Assembly: GCA_903905325.1 (NCBI GenBank)
Contig: CAIVGA010000035.1
Coordinates: forward strand, 1 to 23,196
Direction: 5' to 3'
DNA: 23,196 nucleotides
Source: an uncultured bacterium
GTDB lineage: Bacteria; Patescibacteriota; Minisyncoccia; Phycocordibacterales; PALSA-1337
The notes beneath the pieces were generated by a model. It saw only the letters and a list, made by a program, of their open reading frames with translations, had not been told where the DNA came from and made no database searches. Positions 7,111 through 12,701 of the stretch are shown here, one piece after another (positions within the stretch are counted from its first letter, which is position 1; every line of letters begins with the position of its first letter). Made by a program: the position numbers and the translations under genes.

Positions 7111-7299
7111 TTACATATTCACCAAGAAACGACTGCGAGACTTGTTGTTCATGTGAATACGCTGTGATTGGTGCTTGGAATTACTTGCACGACTGCGTTC
7201 CTTTGCATTGAAATGGTTCTGACCTGGCTTACGTGCAATAATCTTACCTGTGCGAGTAAGTTTTATGCGCTTGCTATATGATTTGGTTGATTTAAGCAT
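7111..7299 (-). CDS. rpmI: 50S ribosomal protein L35
   Basis: This 62-residue, highly basic protein has the L35 pattern: KSTKSYSKRIKLTRTGKI, the HFNAKERSRAS stretch and a C-terminal NKSRSRFLV. The length is normal for the family. It lies 24 bp downstream of infC and upstream of rplT on the reverse strand, the conserved infC-rpmI-rplT order. No SD is seen before the ATG. It is presumably translated from the shared operon transcript. Confidence 0.95.
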   Translation of the reverse strand: MLKSTKSYSKRIKLTRTGKIIARKPGQNHFNAKERSRASNSKHQSQRIHMNNKSRSRFLVNM

Positions 7300-7323
7300 G
7301 TTATTAAATTAAAAATTTGTGGG

Positions 7324-7830
7324 CTATTTCTTTTCGATGATGATGGTAACTCCTTTTGGTCCTTTGATGGGAGCTTGAGCTATCTTATACTCAACAGTGA
7401 CGAGTTTCAAGATTCTCTCCAGACGTTCCTTGAGGAAGTTAAATTCCATGTATTTGGAACGGCCTATCAAATAAAGTTCGATTTTGACGCGATTTCCTTC
7501 GGCTAGCCATTCCGATGCTTTTTTGGCCTTGAGCTCTAGGTCGTGATCGCCTGTACCGATTTTGACTTGAATACTTTTGAGTTCAGTCGTCTTAGTCTTG
7601 GACTTTGCGACCTTCAATTTCTTGTTTTCATCGTACTGATACTTTCCATAATCCATTATCTTCGCAACCGGAGGCACCGCTGTAGGGGAGATCTCAATGA
7701 GGTCTAGACTACGACCGTGTGATTCCGCAAGCGCTTTTTCAAGTGTCATAACACCAAGATTCTCACCTGTATCGGTGATTATGCGCAGTTCTTGCGCCTT
7801 TATCTGGTGGTTTATGCGTACTTTAATCAA
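7324..7830 (-). CDS. infC: Translation initiation factor IF-3, probable non-ATG start
   Basis: IF-3 binds the 30S subunit and checks start-codon/initiator tRNA pairing. The conserved N-domain begins at RINHQIKAQELRIITDTGENLG, followed by the MDYGKYQYDENKK linker helix and a C-domain ending KGPKGVTIIIEKK. No ATG lies between the likely -10 box (TATAAA, minus strand 7852-7847) and the conserved domain. The first possible starts are TTG at 7830 or the next codon, ATT at 7827. An upstream in-frame ATG at 7875 lies upstream of that -10 box and would add 15 residues (MRHSPPYAINTACNP) not typical of the family. The rare ATT start is known from E. coli infC, where IF-3 regulates itself by discriminating against it. 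I give TTG 7830; ATT 7827 is about as likely. First gene of infC-rpmI-rplT. Confidence 0.93.
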   Translation of the reverse strand: MIKVRINHQIKAQELRIITDTGENLGVMTLEKALAESHGRSLDLIEISPTAVPPVAKIMDYGKYQYDENKKLKVAKSKTKTTELKSIQVKIGTGDHDLELKAKKASEWLAEGNRVKIELYLIGRSKYMEFNFLKERLERILKLVTVEYKIAQAPIKGPKGVTIIIEKK

Positions 7831-7846
7831 GGGATTACAGGCTGTA

Positions 7847-7852
7847 TTTATA
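7847..7852 (-). promoter_or_regulatory. Probable -10 box of the infC operon
   Basis: TATAAA on the minus strand lies 16 nt before TTG 7830 and 19 nt before ATT 7827. It leaves a leader of about 10 nt, with no room for the ATG at 7875. Confidence 0.5.
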
Positions 7853-7903
7853 GCATAGGGAGGCGAATGACGCAAGGGATGGCAACAGAGGCTTAAATAA
7901 TGG

Positions 7904-8341
7904 CTAAATAATAGTGTTAAGCATGAAAGCGATAACTAACCCGATCATTACACCAGTTATCAGCTCTACGTAAGAATGACCATTAAACTCTCGTAGTACA
8001 CCATCCTCGGCGATTTTTCGTATTTCATTATCAGAACTTTTCAAGAAATATGATTCCAAAATCTCATGACGTTTTTTGTCTTCGAGTAGGCTATAGATGA
8101 GTATTAGTGAGACGACAAAAGCGAAAACTATTACACTTGGCTCTTTTGAATAAATAACTAGAAGAGATAACGTGCTGGTCAATAGGGCTGCGTGGCTACT
8201 TGGGAATTTGCCAACCCAAAAACCTTCCCAGACAATTTTTTTGACTGTTAGATTCTTAGAACCATTCTTGTATATGTAGATCAACAGCTTAATTACTTGG
8301 CATATGACGACTGAAACGATTGGAATGAGAATGTATTTCAT
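7904..8341 (-). CDS. Divergent PAP2-family (DUF212/YuiD-like) membrane protein
   Basis: This 145-residue membrane protein has hydrophobic segments at about 3-24, 53-66, 70-87 and 127-144. The GKFPSSHAALLTS motif at 44-56 and GHSYVELITG at 121-130 match the two conserved blocks of the divergent PAP2 (acid phosphatase/vanadium haloperoxidase-related) family. Its members are proposed membrane lipid phosphatases, but few have been tested. The start ATG (8341) overlaps the TGA stop of the patatin-like gene (ATGA), so the two are translationally coupled and probably share a role in lipid turnover. No SD or separate promoter is visible between them. A soluble loop at about 88-118 (LEDKKRHEILESYFLKSSDNEIRK) separates the two motif blocks. 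Confidence 0.85.
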   Translation of the reverse strand: MKYILIPIVSVVICQVIKLLIYIYKNGSKNLTVKKIVWEGFWVGKFPSSHAALLTSTLSLLVIYSKEPSVIVFAFVVSLILIYSLLEDKKRHEILESYFLKSSDNEIRKIAEDGVLREFNGHSYVELITGVMIGLVIAFMLNTII

Positions 8342-9171
8342 ATAATAAATGGAGCGATGTGGTTATTTTTTAGCGTATCCTCATACCCCAATTTAATTGC
8401 CTCTAAGAGATGCTCTCTTTTATTGTCTAATGAGCTAACTGGAATTTTCTTGGAAGGCTTTATGACTAGGATGTTTTCATTTAGCTGATTATTGTAATTT
8501 GAATTGAAATATTGCTTTATACTCCCGCTAAGATTTTTATTGCAGAATAGTGAGTAGATTTTTAATGGAAAGTTTGAAGCAAAGTTATGATTGACTGTAT
8601 CTATGACAATGATTTTCGTAGCGCCTAATTGCTTTGCCTTGCTTATGTTTTCACTGATATTGGCAGAAATTGCACCGTCTATATAACTAGAGTCTTTGAT
8701 CTTAACTTTTTTTCTGTACACCATAGGCATTGCACTCGATGCCCTGAGTGCCTCAAAGATATCGTCATTTGTTCTATTTGAAAAATAGAATGGGAGCCCA
8801 GTAGACACATCTGTTGCACCTATGTAAAGATCAATCTTTGATTTATTTACCGCATCTGTGTCCAGCACATCTTGTTTTCCGAACACTGTGTCTATCAAGT
8901 AGTCGATATCTATGATCTTATTTATTCTAAAGTAAGAAACAAATTTATTTGTTGAGAGTAAATTTTCCCATATATTTTTTATAGAAGCATACTGACCAGA
9001 GACATAATAGGCTAATGTGCCAGTACTTCCAGAACTTCCTATTACTATGTCTGGATGAGTAAAATTATAGTTTTCAATCAAACTAAGTATTACACCTACG
9101 GAATATGCACAGGATAAGCCGCCTTCAGAAGTTATTAATGCAATTTTTGATTTATTTTCATCACCTTTCAT
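8338..9171 (-). CDS. Patatin-like phospholipase with an altered nucleophile elbow
   Basis: This 277-residue protein has a patatin-type alpha/beta fold. The N-terminal oxyanion segment EGGLSCAYSVGV is at 17-28. The nucleophile elbow reads GSSGS at 45-49, where the usual motif is GxSxG; S47 is the expected nucleophile and the last glycine has become serine. The catalytic-dyad motif DGA is at 165-167 and the conserved ASSAMP is at 145-150. A lipid acyl hydrolase is expected, but the elbow change may alter or weaken activity. No signal peptide is evident, so it probably acts at the inner membrane face. ATG 9171 is preferred over TTG 9177 because TATACT (minus strand, 9184-9179) ends 7 nt upstream. 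It overlaps the following PAP2-like gene by ATGA. Confidence 0.85.
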   Translation of the reverse strand: MKGDENKSKIALITSEGGLSCAYSVGVILSLIENYNFTHPDIVIGSSGSTGTLAYYVSGQYASIKNIWENLLSTNKFVSYFRINKIIDIDYLIDTVFGKQDVLDTDAVNKSKIDLYIGATDVSTGLPFYFSNRTNDDIFEALRASSAMPMVYRKKVKIKDSSYIDGAISANISENISKAKQLGATKIIVIDTVNHNFASNFPLKIYSLFCNKNLSGSIKQYFNSNYNNQLNENILVIKPSKKIPVSSLDNKREHLLEAIKLGYEDTLKNNHIAPFII

Positions 9172-9178
9172 GGTCAAA

Positions 9179-9184
9179 AGTATA
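9179..9184 (-). promoter_or_regulatory. Leaderless-type -10 box of the patatin/PAP2 pair
   Basis: TATACT on the minus strand ends 7 nt before ATG 9171, the same arrangement as at adk, recG and the response regulator. Confidence 0.55.
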
Positions 9185-9267
9185 ACATTTTAATAGCTGT
9201 ATTCTCATTACCGTCTTCGTGTTACGATATAAAAGCGCCATTATTTCAAATTTGGCCCATATCACGT

Positions 9268-9729
9268 ATGTCCAATTTAGTCGAAAACCCAAAAGCACGT
9301 TTCAACTACGAAATCCTAGAAACTCTCGAGGCTGGTATTGAGCTACAAGGATTTGAGGTGAAGTCTATTCGTGCAAAACAAGGCTCTCTTGAAGGGGCTT
9401 ATATAATCGTGCGTGGAGGAGAAGCTTATGCTGTAAATATTTTCATCCCACCTTTTCAAGAGAAAAATACACCATCTGGATATGAACCTCGCAGGAATCG
9501 CCGATTACTTCTTAGAAAAAAAGACATTGCCAAACTCGCTGACATTGATGCTGGAAAGGGTGGTGGTGGCAAAGGCTTGACAATAGTGCCAATTGCTATA
9601 TATAATAAAGTTCGATTTCTCAAGGTTAGCGTGGCAGTTGTGCGTGGAAAGAAGAAATTCGACAAACGCGAAACAACCAAGAAGCGCGAAACCAATAGAG
9701 AGATCAACAGGACGTTGAAAAATCAATAA
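9268..9729 (+). CDS. smpB: SsrA-binding protein SmpB
   Basis: SmpB binds the tRNA-like part of tmRNA and brings it to stalled ribosomes. The 153-residue protein shows the family blocks NPKARFNYEILETLEAGIELQGFEVKS, the SLEGAYIIVRGGEAY strand pair and a basic C-terminal tail (KFDKRETTKKRETNREI) that would enter the mRNA channel. A glycine-rich insertion (DAGKGGGGKGLT, about 94-105) replaces the usual short turn. The gene lies directly upstream of the tmRNA gene, so both trans-translation partners are adjacent and may be co-expressed. A possible -10 (TACGAT, about 9223-9228) lies about 40 nt upstream. No SD is visible before ATG 9268. Confidence 0.96.
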   Translation: MSNLVENPKARFNYEILETLEAGIELQGFEVKSIRAKQGSLEGAYIIVRGGEAYAVNIFIPPFQEKNTPSGYEPRRNRRLLLRKKDIAKLADIDAGKGGGGKGLTIVPIAIYNKVRFLKVSVAVVRGKKKFDKRETTKKRETNREINRTLKNQ

Positions 9730-9731
9730 TT

Positions 9732-9769
9732 GGGGACAACCCGTGTTCATACACGGAGCAGTCCCCTTT
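9732..9769 (+). terminator. Two-part hairpin between smpB and tmRNA
   Basis: GGGGAC pairs with GTCCCC, and inside it CCGTGT pairs with ACACGG around a TCAT loop. Only TTTA follows, so it may be a weak terminator of smpB or a processing signal for the 5' end of tmRNA, which starts 5-6 nt later. Confidence 0.55.
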
Positions 9770-9771
9770 AT

Positions 9772-10134
9772 GGGGATGAAAGGCATCGACAATAGATCAT
9801 GTTCGTCCGTGCGGCGCGAGCTCCATTAACTCGTAAATCTGATGGAAATTCTAAATGCAAAACAATCACCGTATTTTACGGCTAATGATTTCGCATTCGC
9901 TCTCGTTTAACGAGGCGCGTCATACTCTCGGGATCCTAACGAGAGCTATGGTGTAATAACCTGGATGTAGGGAGGTGGAGAATTCTCAACTCTACCCTCG
10001 AATAAAAGAGATAGTGATTATGTGTTTTGCAATATTTTTCTAGCATAATCACGACAACAAAAATTTTGCTATCGCTGTAGAGTCGTTCGATACATATCAA
10101 TTGCACGGCGGTTCGAATCCGCCCATCTCCACCA
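9772..10134 (+). ncRNA. ssrA: Transfer-messenger RNA (tmRNA)
   Basis: tmRNA rescues stalled ribosomes by acting first as tRNA-Ala and then as mRNA for a degradation tag. The 5' arm GGGGATG (9772-9778) pairs with CATCTCC (10124-10130), followed by A and an encoded CCA (10131-10134). The 3' T-arm GGCGGTTCGAATCCGCC and the 5' segment GGCATCGAC are typical. The likely tag frame begins at GCA 9857 and reads AKQSPYFTANDFAFALV, with TAA at 9908-9910. That stop sits in the loop of a CTCG / CGAG hairpin, as in canonical tmRNAs. The length is 363 nt. The tag is rather long and ends in ALV rather than the usual ALAA. A single-piece rather than permuted form is shown by the order of the arms. Confidence 0.95.
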
Positions 10135-10197
10135 TAGAAAATAACCCTAATAATATGGGCTATTTTTGTATAATGAGTGTGAAGTTAGAACTTGTGG

Positions 10198-10203
10198 TAT
10201 TAT
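10198..10203 (+). promoter_or_regulatory. -10 box of the 10212 membrane protein gene
   Basis: TATTAT ends 8 nt before ATG 10212. A TATATT frame one step later (10201-10206) is an alternative. Confidence 0.45.
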
Positions 10204-10211
10204 ATTGTTAT

Positions 10212-10574
10212 ATGAAAAAATATATTAACAATGCTCTCGGTTTACTTTTGTTGGCCGAAGGACTTCTACTTTTATACAGATTTATTTTTCTAATGAAAAT
10301 TAGAGACATTTTTGATATGGGTAGTCTTTTACCGATGTTTGTTCTTGTAATTTATGTTGCAACGATGATACTTTTTATCTTTGCAGGTATTGGGGTATGG
10401 AAAAGTAAAAATTGGGCGATTATTTGTGGTTGGACGGCACTCCTATTGCCTGAGATTCTAAAGTTGATTGTTCCGTCTGCACGCAGTCCATTGAATGATA
10501 ACTATTATATTCTAATCGTAAATTTACTGATCCTGATCTATCTTTCTCTTCAGTGGAAGAAAAAGGTTAACTGA
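10212..10574 (+). CDS. Four-helix membrane protein of unknown function
   Basis: This 120-residue protein has four hydrophobic segments, at about 8-28, 40-62, 67-87 and 98-114, and a lysine-rich C-terminus (WKKKVN). I do not recognise a family, although GVWKSKNWAIICGW between helices 2 and 3 resembles motifs found in many small four-helix proteins of unknown role. ATG 10212 is chosen because a TATTAT box lies just upstream. A longer frame would start inside the tmRNA gene at 10101, which is implausible. No SD is visible. The gene lies between tmRNA and the repeat-flanked regulator. Confidence 0.65.
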   Translation: MKKYINNALGLLLLAEGLLLLYRFIFLMKIRDIFDMGSLLPMFVLVIYVATMILFIFAGIGVWKSKNWAIICGWTALLLPEILKLIVPSARSPLNDNYYILIVNLLILIYLSLQWKKKVN

Positions 10575-10720
10575 TACAAATGTGGTGCTTTGTGGAGTGG
10601 ATAACTATACCTTTCTTAAATTTGGTATGTATATGTATTGATTACTCTCATTCAATACAGTTGTAGAAATTAACATCATTAACATGGTTAACATCTAGTA
10701 GGGTATACCTCAAAGTACGA

Positions 10721-10756
10721 GGATAAAACTTCGTTCATTAATCTCCACCAACTTGA
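10721..10756 (+). repeat. Flanking direct repeat, left copy
   Basis: The first 28 bases (10721-10748) are identical to 11813-11840. Similarity continues through TTGA with two mismatches, to about 36 nt in all. The segment ATCTCCACCA (10741-10750) also matches the last 10 nt of tmRNA including its CCA. Confidence 0.9.
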
Positions 10757-10758
10757 AT

Positions 10759-10794
10759 AAAAAGTATACACTCCACTGTATACTGTATACTTTT
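10759..10794 (+). promoter_or_regulatory. Operator-like cluster of three GTATAC half-sites
   Basis: AGTATACA (10763-10770) and TGTATACT (10777-10784) form a perfect 8-bp inverted repeat around CTCCAC. AAAAGTATAC (10760-10769) and GTATACTTTT (10785-10794) form a second, perfect 10-bp inverted repeat. The cluster lies just upstream of the -10 of the wHTH regulator and would cover its -35 region. Autoregulation is an inference. Confidence 0.65.
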
Positions 10795-10808
10795 ATTATA
10801 AATCATGA

Positions 10809-10814
10809 TATCAT
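10809..10814 (+). promoter_or_regulatory. Leaderless-type -10 box of the wHTH-ComF gene
   Basis: TATCAT ends exactly 6 nt before ATG 10821, the same box and spacing as at the 16426 gene. Confidence 0.6.
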
Positions 10815-10820
10815 ATACCC

Positions 10821-11792
10821 ATGGTTAAAACAGAAGACAAAATACTTTCATATATAAAATCAAAAGGGCAGGCTACTCCTTCTGAGTTGTCTCACTATCT
10901 TGGTATAAATCGTGCCGCTACCCATAGACAGATAAAGAAATTGATGGACCAAAATATTATATATAAGATGGGTCAATCGCCGACAGTTTTTTATGCTCTT
11001 TCAGAAAACGTAAATAAGACAGAACAAATCAAGTTGGCTACAAAAGATACAAAAATCATCAACGAAAATTTTCTACTCATATCTCCTAGCGGTGAAAGAA
11101 AGTCTGGCACTACTGGATTTATAGAATGGTGTGAAAAAAGAAAGGAAGATCCCAAAAAAACTGCAGTAGATTACGTTGCCTCATATAAGAAGTTTGACAA
11201 GTATAAAAAAGACGGACTTATTGACGGAAAATATAAAATTAAACACACATTCAAAGAAGTCTTCTTGGATAAAGTATTCTATCTTGATTTCTATAGTATA
11301 GAGAGATTTGGCAAGACAAAAATCGGCCAGATTTTGCTATATGCCAAGCAAAGTCAAAATAAAACTCTCATCGGAGAATTGATAATGGAAATTAAGCCTC
11401 GTATTGAAAGCCTTATTAAAAAATTGTCCGTAGATGCAGTCGGTTTTATTCCTCCTACCGTAAAAAGGGAATTGCAATTGATGAAGGAGATCGAAAGACA
11501 ACTCAATATCTCCATACCAACTATTTCATTGGTAAAGGTAAAAAAGGAAATATCTGTGCCACAAAAAACTCTTACAAAATTAGAAGATCGCATAGAGAAC
11601 GCGAAGTCCACGATTGTTCTAGATGAATCGAGAAAATTTAAGACCATTTTGCTTATAGACGATGCTCTTGGTTCTGGTGCTACTTTAAATGAAACGGCTA
11701 AGAAGATAAAGGCTCAGGGCTTGGCTGATACTATAATTGGTCTAGCGATAACAGGGAGCTTTAGTGGGTTTGAGGTAATCAGCGAGGTGTAA
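10821..11792 (+). CDS. Winged-helix regulator fused to a ComF-like phosphoribosyltransferase domain
   Basis: This protein has 323 residues. Residues about 1-62 form a winged helix: the helix pair ATPSELSHYLGINRAATHRQIKKL and a wing ending SPTVFYAL. Residues about 155-323 look like a ComF-type phosphoribosyltransferase fold. They show an FGKTKIGQILLYAKQSQN segment, an IPPTVKRELQLMKEIERQL stretch corresponding to the ComF VPVP..RGFNQ region, and a PRPP loop LLIDDALGSGATL at 277-289. Middle residues about 80-150 are unassigned. PurR-type regulators also pair a winged helix with such a domain, so a PRPP- or nucleotide-responsive transcription factor is a reasonable inference. ComF itself is a competence protein. 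Operator-like GTATAC repeats precede the gene and a 28-nt identical repeat flanks it. A terminator follows. Confidence 0.8.
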   Translation: MVKTEDKILSYIKSKGQATPSELSHYLGINRAATHRQIKKLMDQNIIYKMGQSPTVFYALSENVNKTEQIKLATKDTKIINENFLLISPSGERKSGTTGFIEWCEKRKEDPKKTAVDYVASYKKFDKYKKDGLIDGKYKIKHTFKEVFLDKVFYLDFYSIERFGKTKIGQILLYAKQSQNKTLIGELIMEIKPRIESLIKKLSVDAVGFIPPTVKRELQLMKEIERQLNISIPTISLVKVKKEISVPQKTLTKLEDRIENAKSTIVLDESRKFKTILLIDDALGSGATLNETAKKIKAQGLADTIIGLAITGSFSGFEVISEV

Positions 11793-11812
11793 ACTTTATT
11801 CTATATAAAAAA

Positions 11813-11848
11813 GGATAAAACTTCGTTCATTAATCTCCACAACCTTGA
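11813..11848 (+). repeat. Flanking direct repeat, right copy
   Basis: The first 28 bases (11813-11840) are identical to 10721-10748. The end of this copy merges with the terminator hairpin of the wHTH-ComF gene. Confidence 0.9.
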
Positions 11849-11865
11849 TATTTTCAGGGTTTTTT
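11843..11865 (+). terminator. Intrinsic terminator of the wHTH-ComF gene
   Basis: CCTTGA (11843-11848) pairs with TCAGGG (11854-11859, one wobble), followed by a run of six T. An outer CCACAACC / GGTTGTTGTGG pairing may extend the stem. Confidence 0.7.
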
Positions 11866-11935
11866 GGTTGTTGTGGCAAAAGAGCTATATTTTGAGCCGT
11901 GAGGAGGTTCTAACCTGATTTTGGTTGGTCGGACA

Positions 11936-11963
11936 TTGACAAACTCTATTAAATATGTAAGTC
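11936..11963 (+). promoter_or_regulatory. Possible promoter of the 12015 gene
   Basis: TTGACA (11936-11941) and TAAGTC (11958-11963) are separated by 16 nt. The -35 is perfect and the -10 weak. Confidence 0.4.
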
Positions 11964-12014
11964 TATTTTTAGATTCAAAAGAACGCAAATAAATCATCGT
12001 TAATTAGCCATTTT

Positions 12015-12455
12015 ATGGCAATGAAAGGAAAAATGCACAGCTATCCAGTTCTTATTATTGAAGATCACGCTATAACCACCAGTTTGATAACTGAGTTACT
12101 CAGGGGAAATGATATTCCATACCTGTTTGCAGGTGAACACGCTGATGCAAAACTTATGTATCGTTCATGTGCATCGCGTTTGGCATTCATTGCTCTTGAT
12201 GGAAATTTGCATAAGCACAGCACCATATATCCCGATACGGCGCCGTTGGCGGAGATGATTCGCGACGATAAAACGTTCAAGGGTACAGTCTTTGCTATGT
12301 CTGGTGTGATCGACCATAATCATATCATTAAAAAAATCATCGGTAATCGATGTGAAATCATTCCTCCGGATCGGTGGGATGCGATCAAACACGAGACGAT
12401 CAAGGAGATCGTTTCTAGAATCGAAAAAATGAGGCACCACGCCACGCATCACTAG
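12015..12455 (+). CDS. Degenerate receiver-like (CheY-fold) protein
   Basis: This is a protein of up to 146 residues whose pattern fits a receiver fold. VLIIEDHAITTSLITELL at about 12-29 supplies the acidic pair (E16, D17). FIALDGNL at 58-65 supplies a candidate phosphoacceptor D62. TVFAMSG at 91-97 supplies the Ser/Thr position (S96). The usual lysine on strand 5 is missing (CEIIPPDRW), so phosphorylation-switch function is doubtful. It may be a pseudo-receiver that binds a partner. Three in-frame ATGs (12015, 12021, 12033) are possible. The third follows an AAAGGA motif, but at very short spacing. A histidine-rich tail (HHATHH) ends the protein. It has its own terminator and somewhat GC-rich codons. 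No kinase is adjacent. Confidence 0.65.
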   Translation: MAMKGKMHSYPVLIIEDHAITTSLITELLRGNDIPYLFAGEHADAKLMYRSCASRLAFIALDGNLHKHSTIYPDTAPLAEMIRDDKTFKGTVFAMSGVIDHNHIIKKIIGNRCEIIPPDRWDAIKHETIKEIVSRIEKMRHHATHH

Positions 12456-12481
12456 AGTTAAGGCAGTTTACACGAAAACAT

Positions 12482-12515
12482 ATAAGCACACCTCTACGGA
12501 GCTGTGCTTATTTTT
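12482..12515 (+). terminator. Intrinsic terminator of the 12015 gene
   Basis: ATAAGCACA (12482-12490) pairs perfectly with TGTGCTTAT (12503-12511), followed by TTTT. Confidence 0.9.
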
Positions 12516-12654
12516 AATAATCAGGAAACCACGGGCGCTATCCCAGGAAGGATGTTATTTGTTTCTGAAAGTTTACTAGCGTTTCTTCCAAAGGGGAATC
12601 GCCAGCTTTTATTTATATAAATTGTAGAGACGATGTTGTGGAAATTTTTTAACA

Positions 12655-12698
12655 AAGAAAAAACGCTTGCGTTCCCGTGAGGTACTAGCAAGCGTTTT
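12655..12698 (-). terminator. Intrinsic terminator of the 12702-13718 gene
   Basis: An 11-bp perfect stem joins 12688-12698 (AAAACGCTTGC on the minus strand) to 12660-12670, with a 17-nt loop. It runs into TTTTTTC on the minus strand. The bases before it (12516-12654) hold nothing that I can assign. Confidence 0.9.
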
Positions 12699-12701
12699 GA
12701 T

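Larger units (their letters stand above)
10575..10820. other. Intergenic region with repeat copy 1 and operator sites
   Basis: No gene is seen. The interval contains the first copy of the flanking direct repeat (from 10721), the GTATAC operator cluster (10759-10794) and the TATCAT -10 box of the downstream regulator (10809-10814). An AT-rich stretch at 10600-10700 shows no further structure that I can support. Confidence 0.6.

Noticed and set aside
10101..10211. In-frame start at 10101 for the membrane protein gene
   Set aside because: It lies inside the tmRNA 3' tRNA-like domain. ATG 10212 has its own promoter box.
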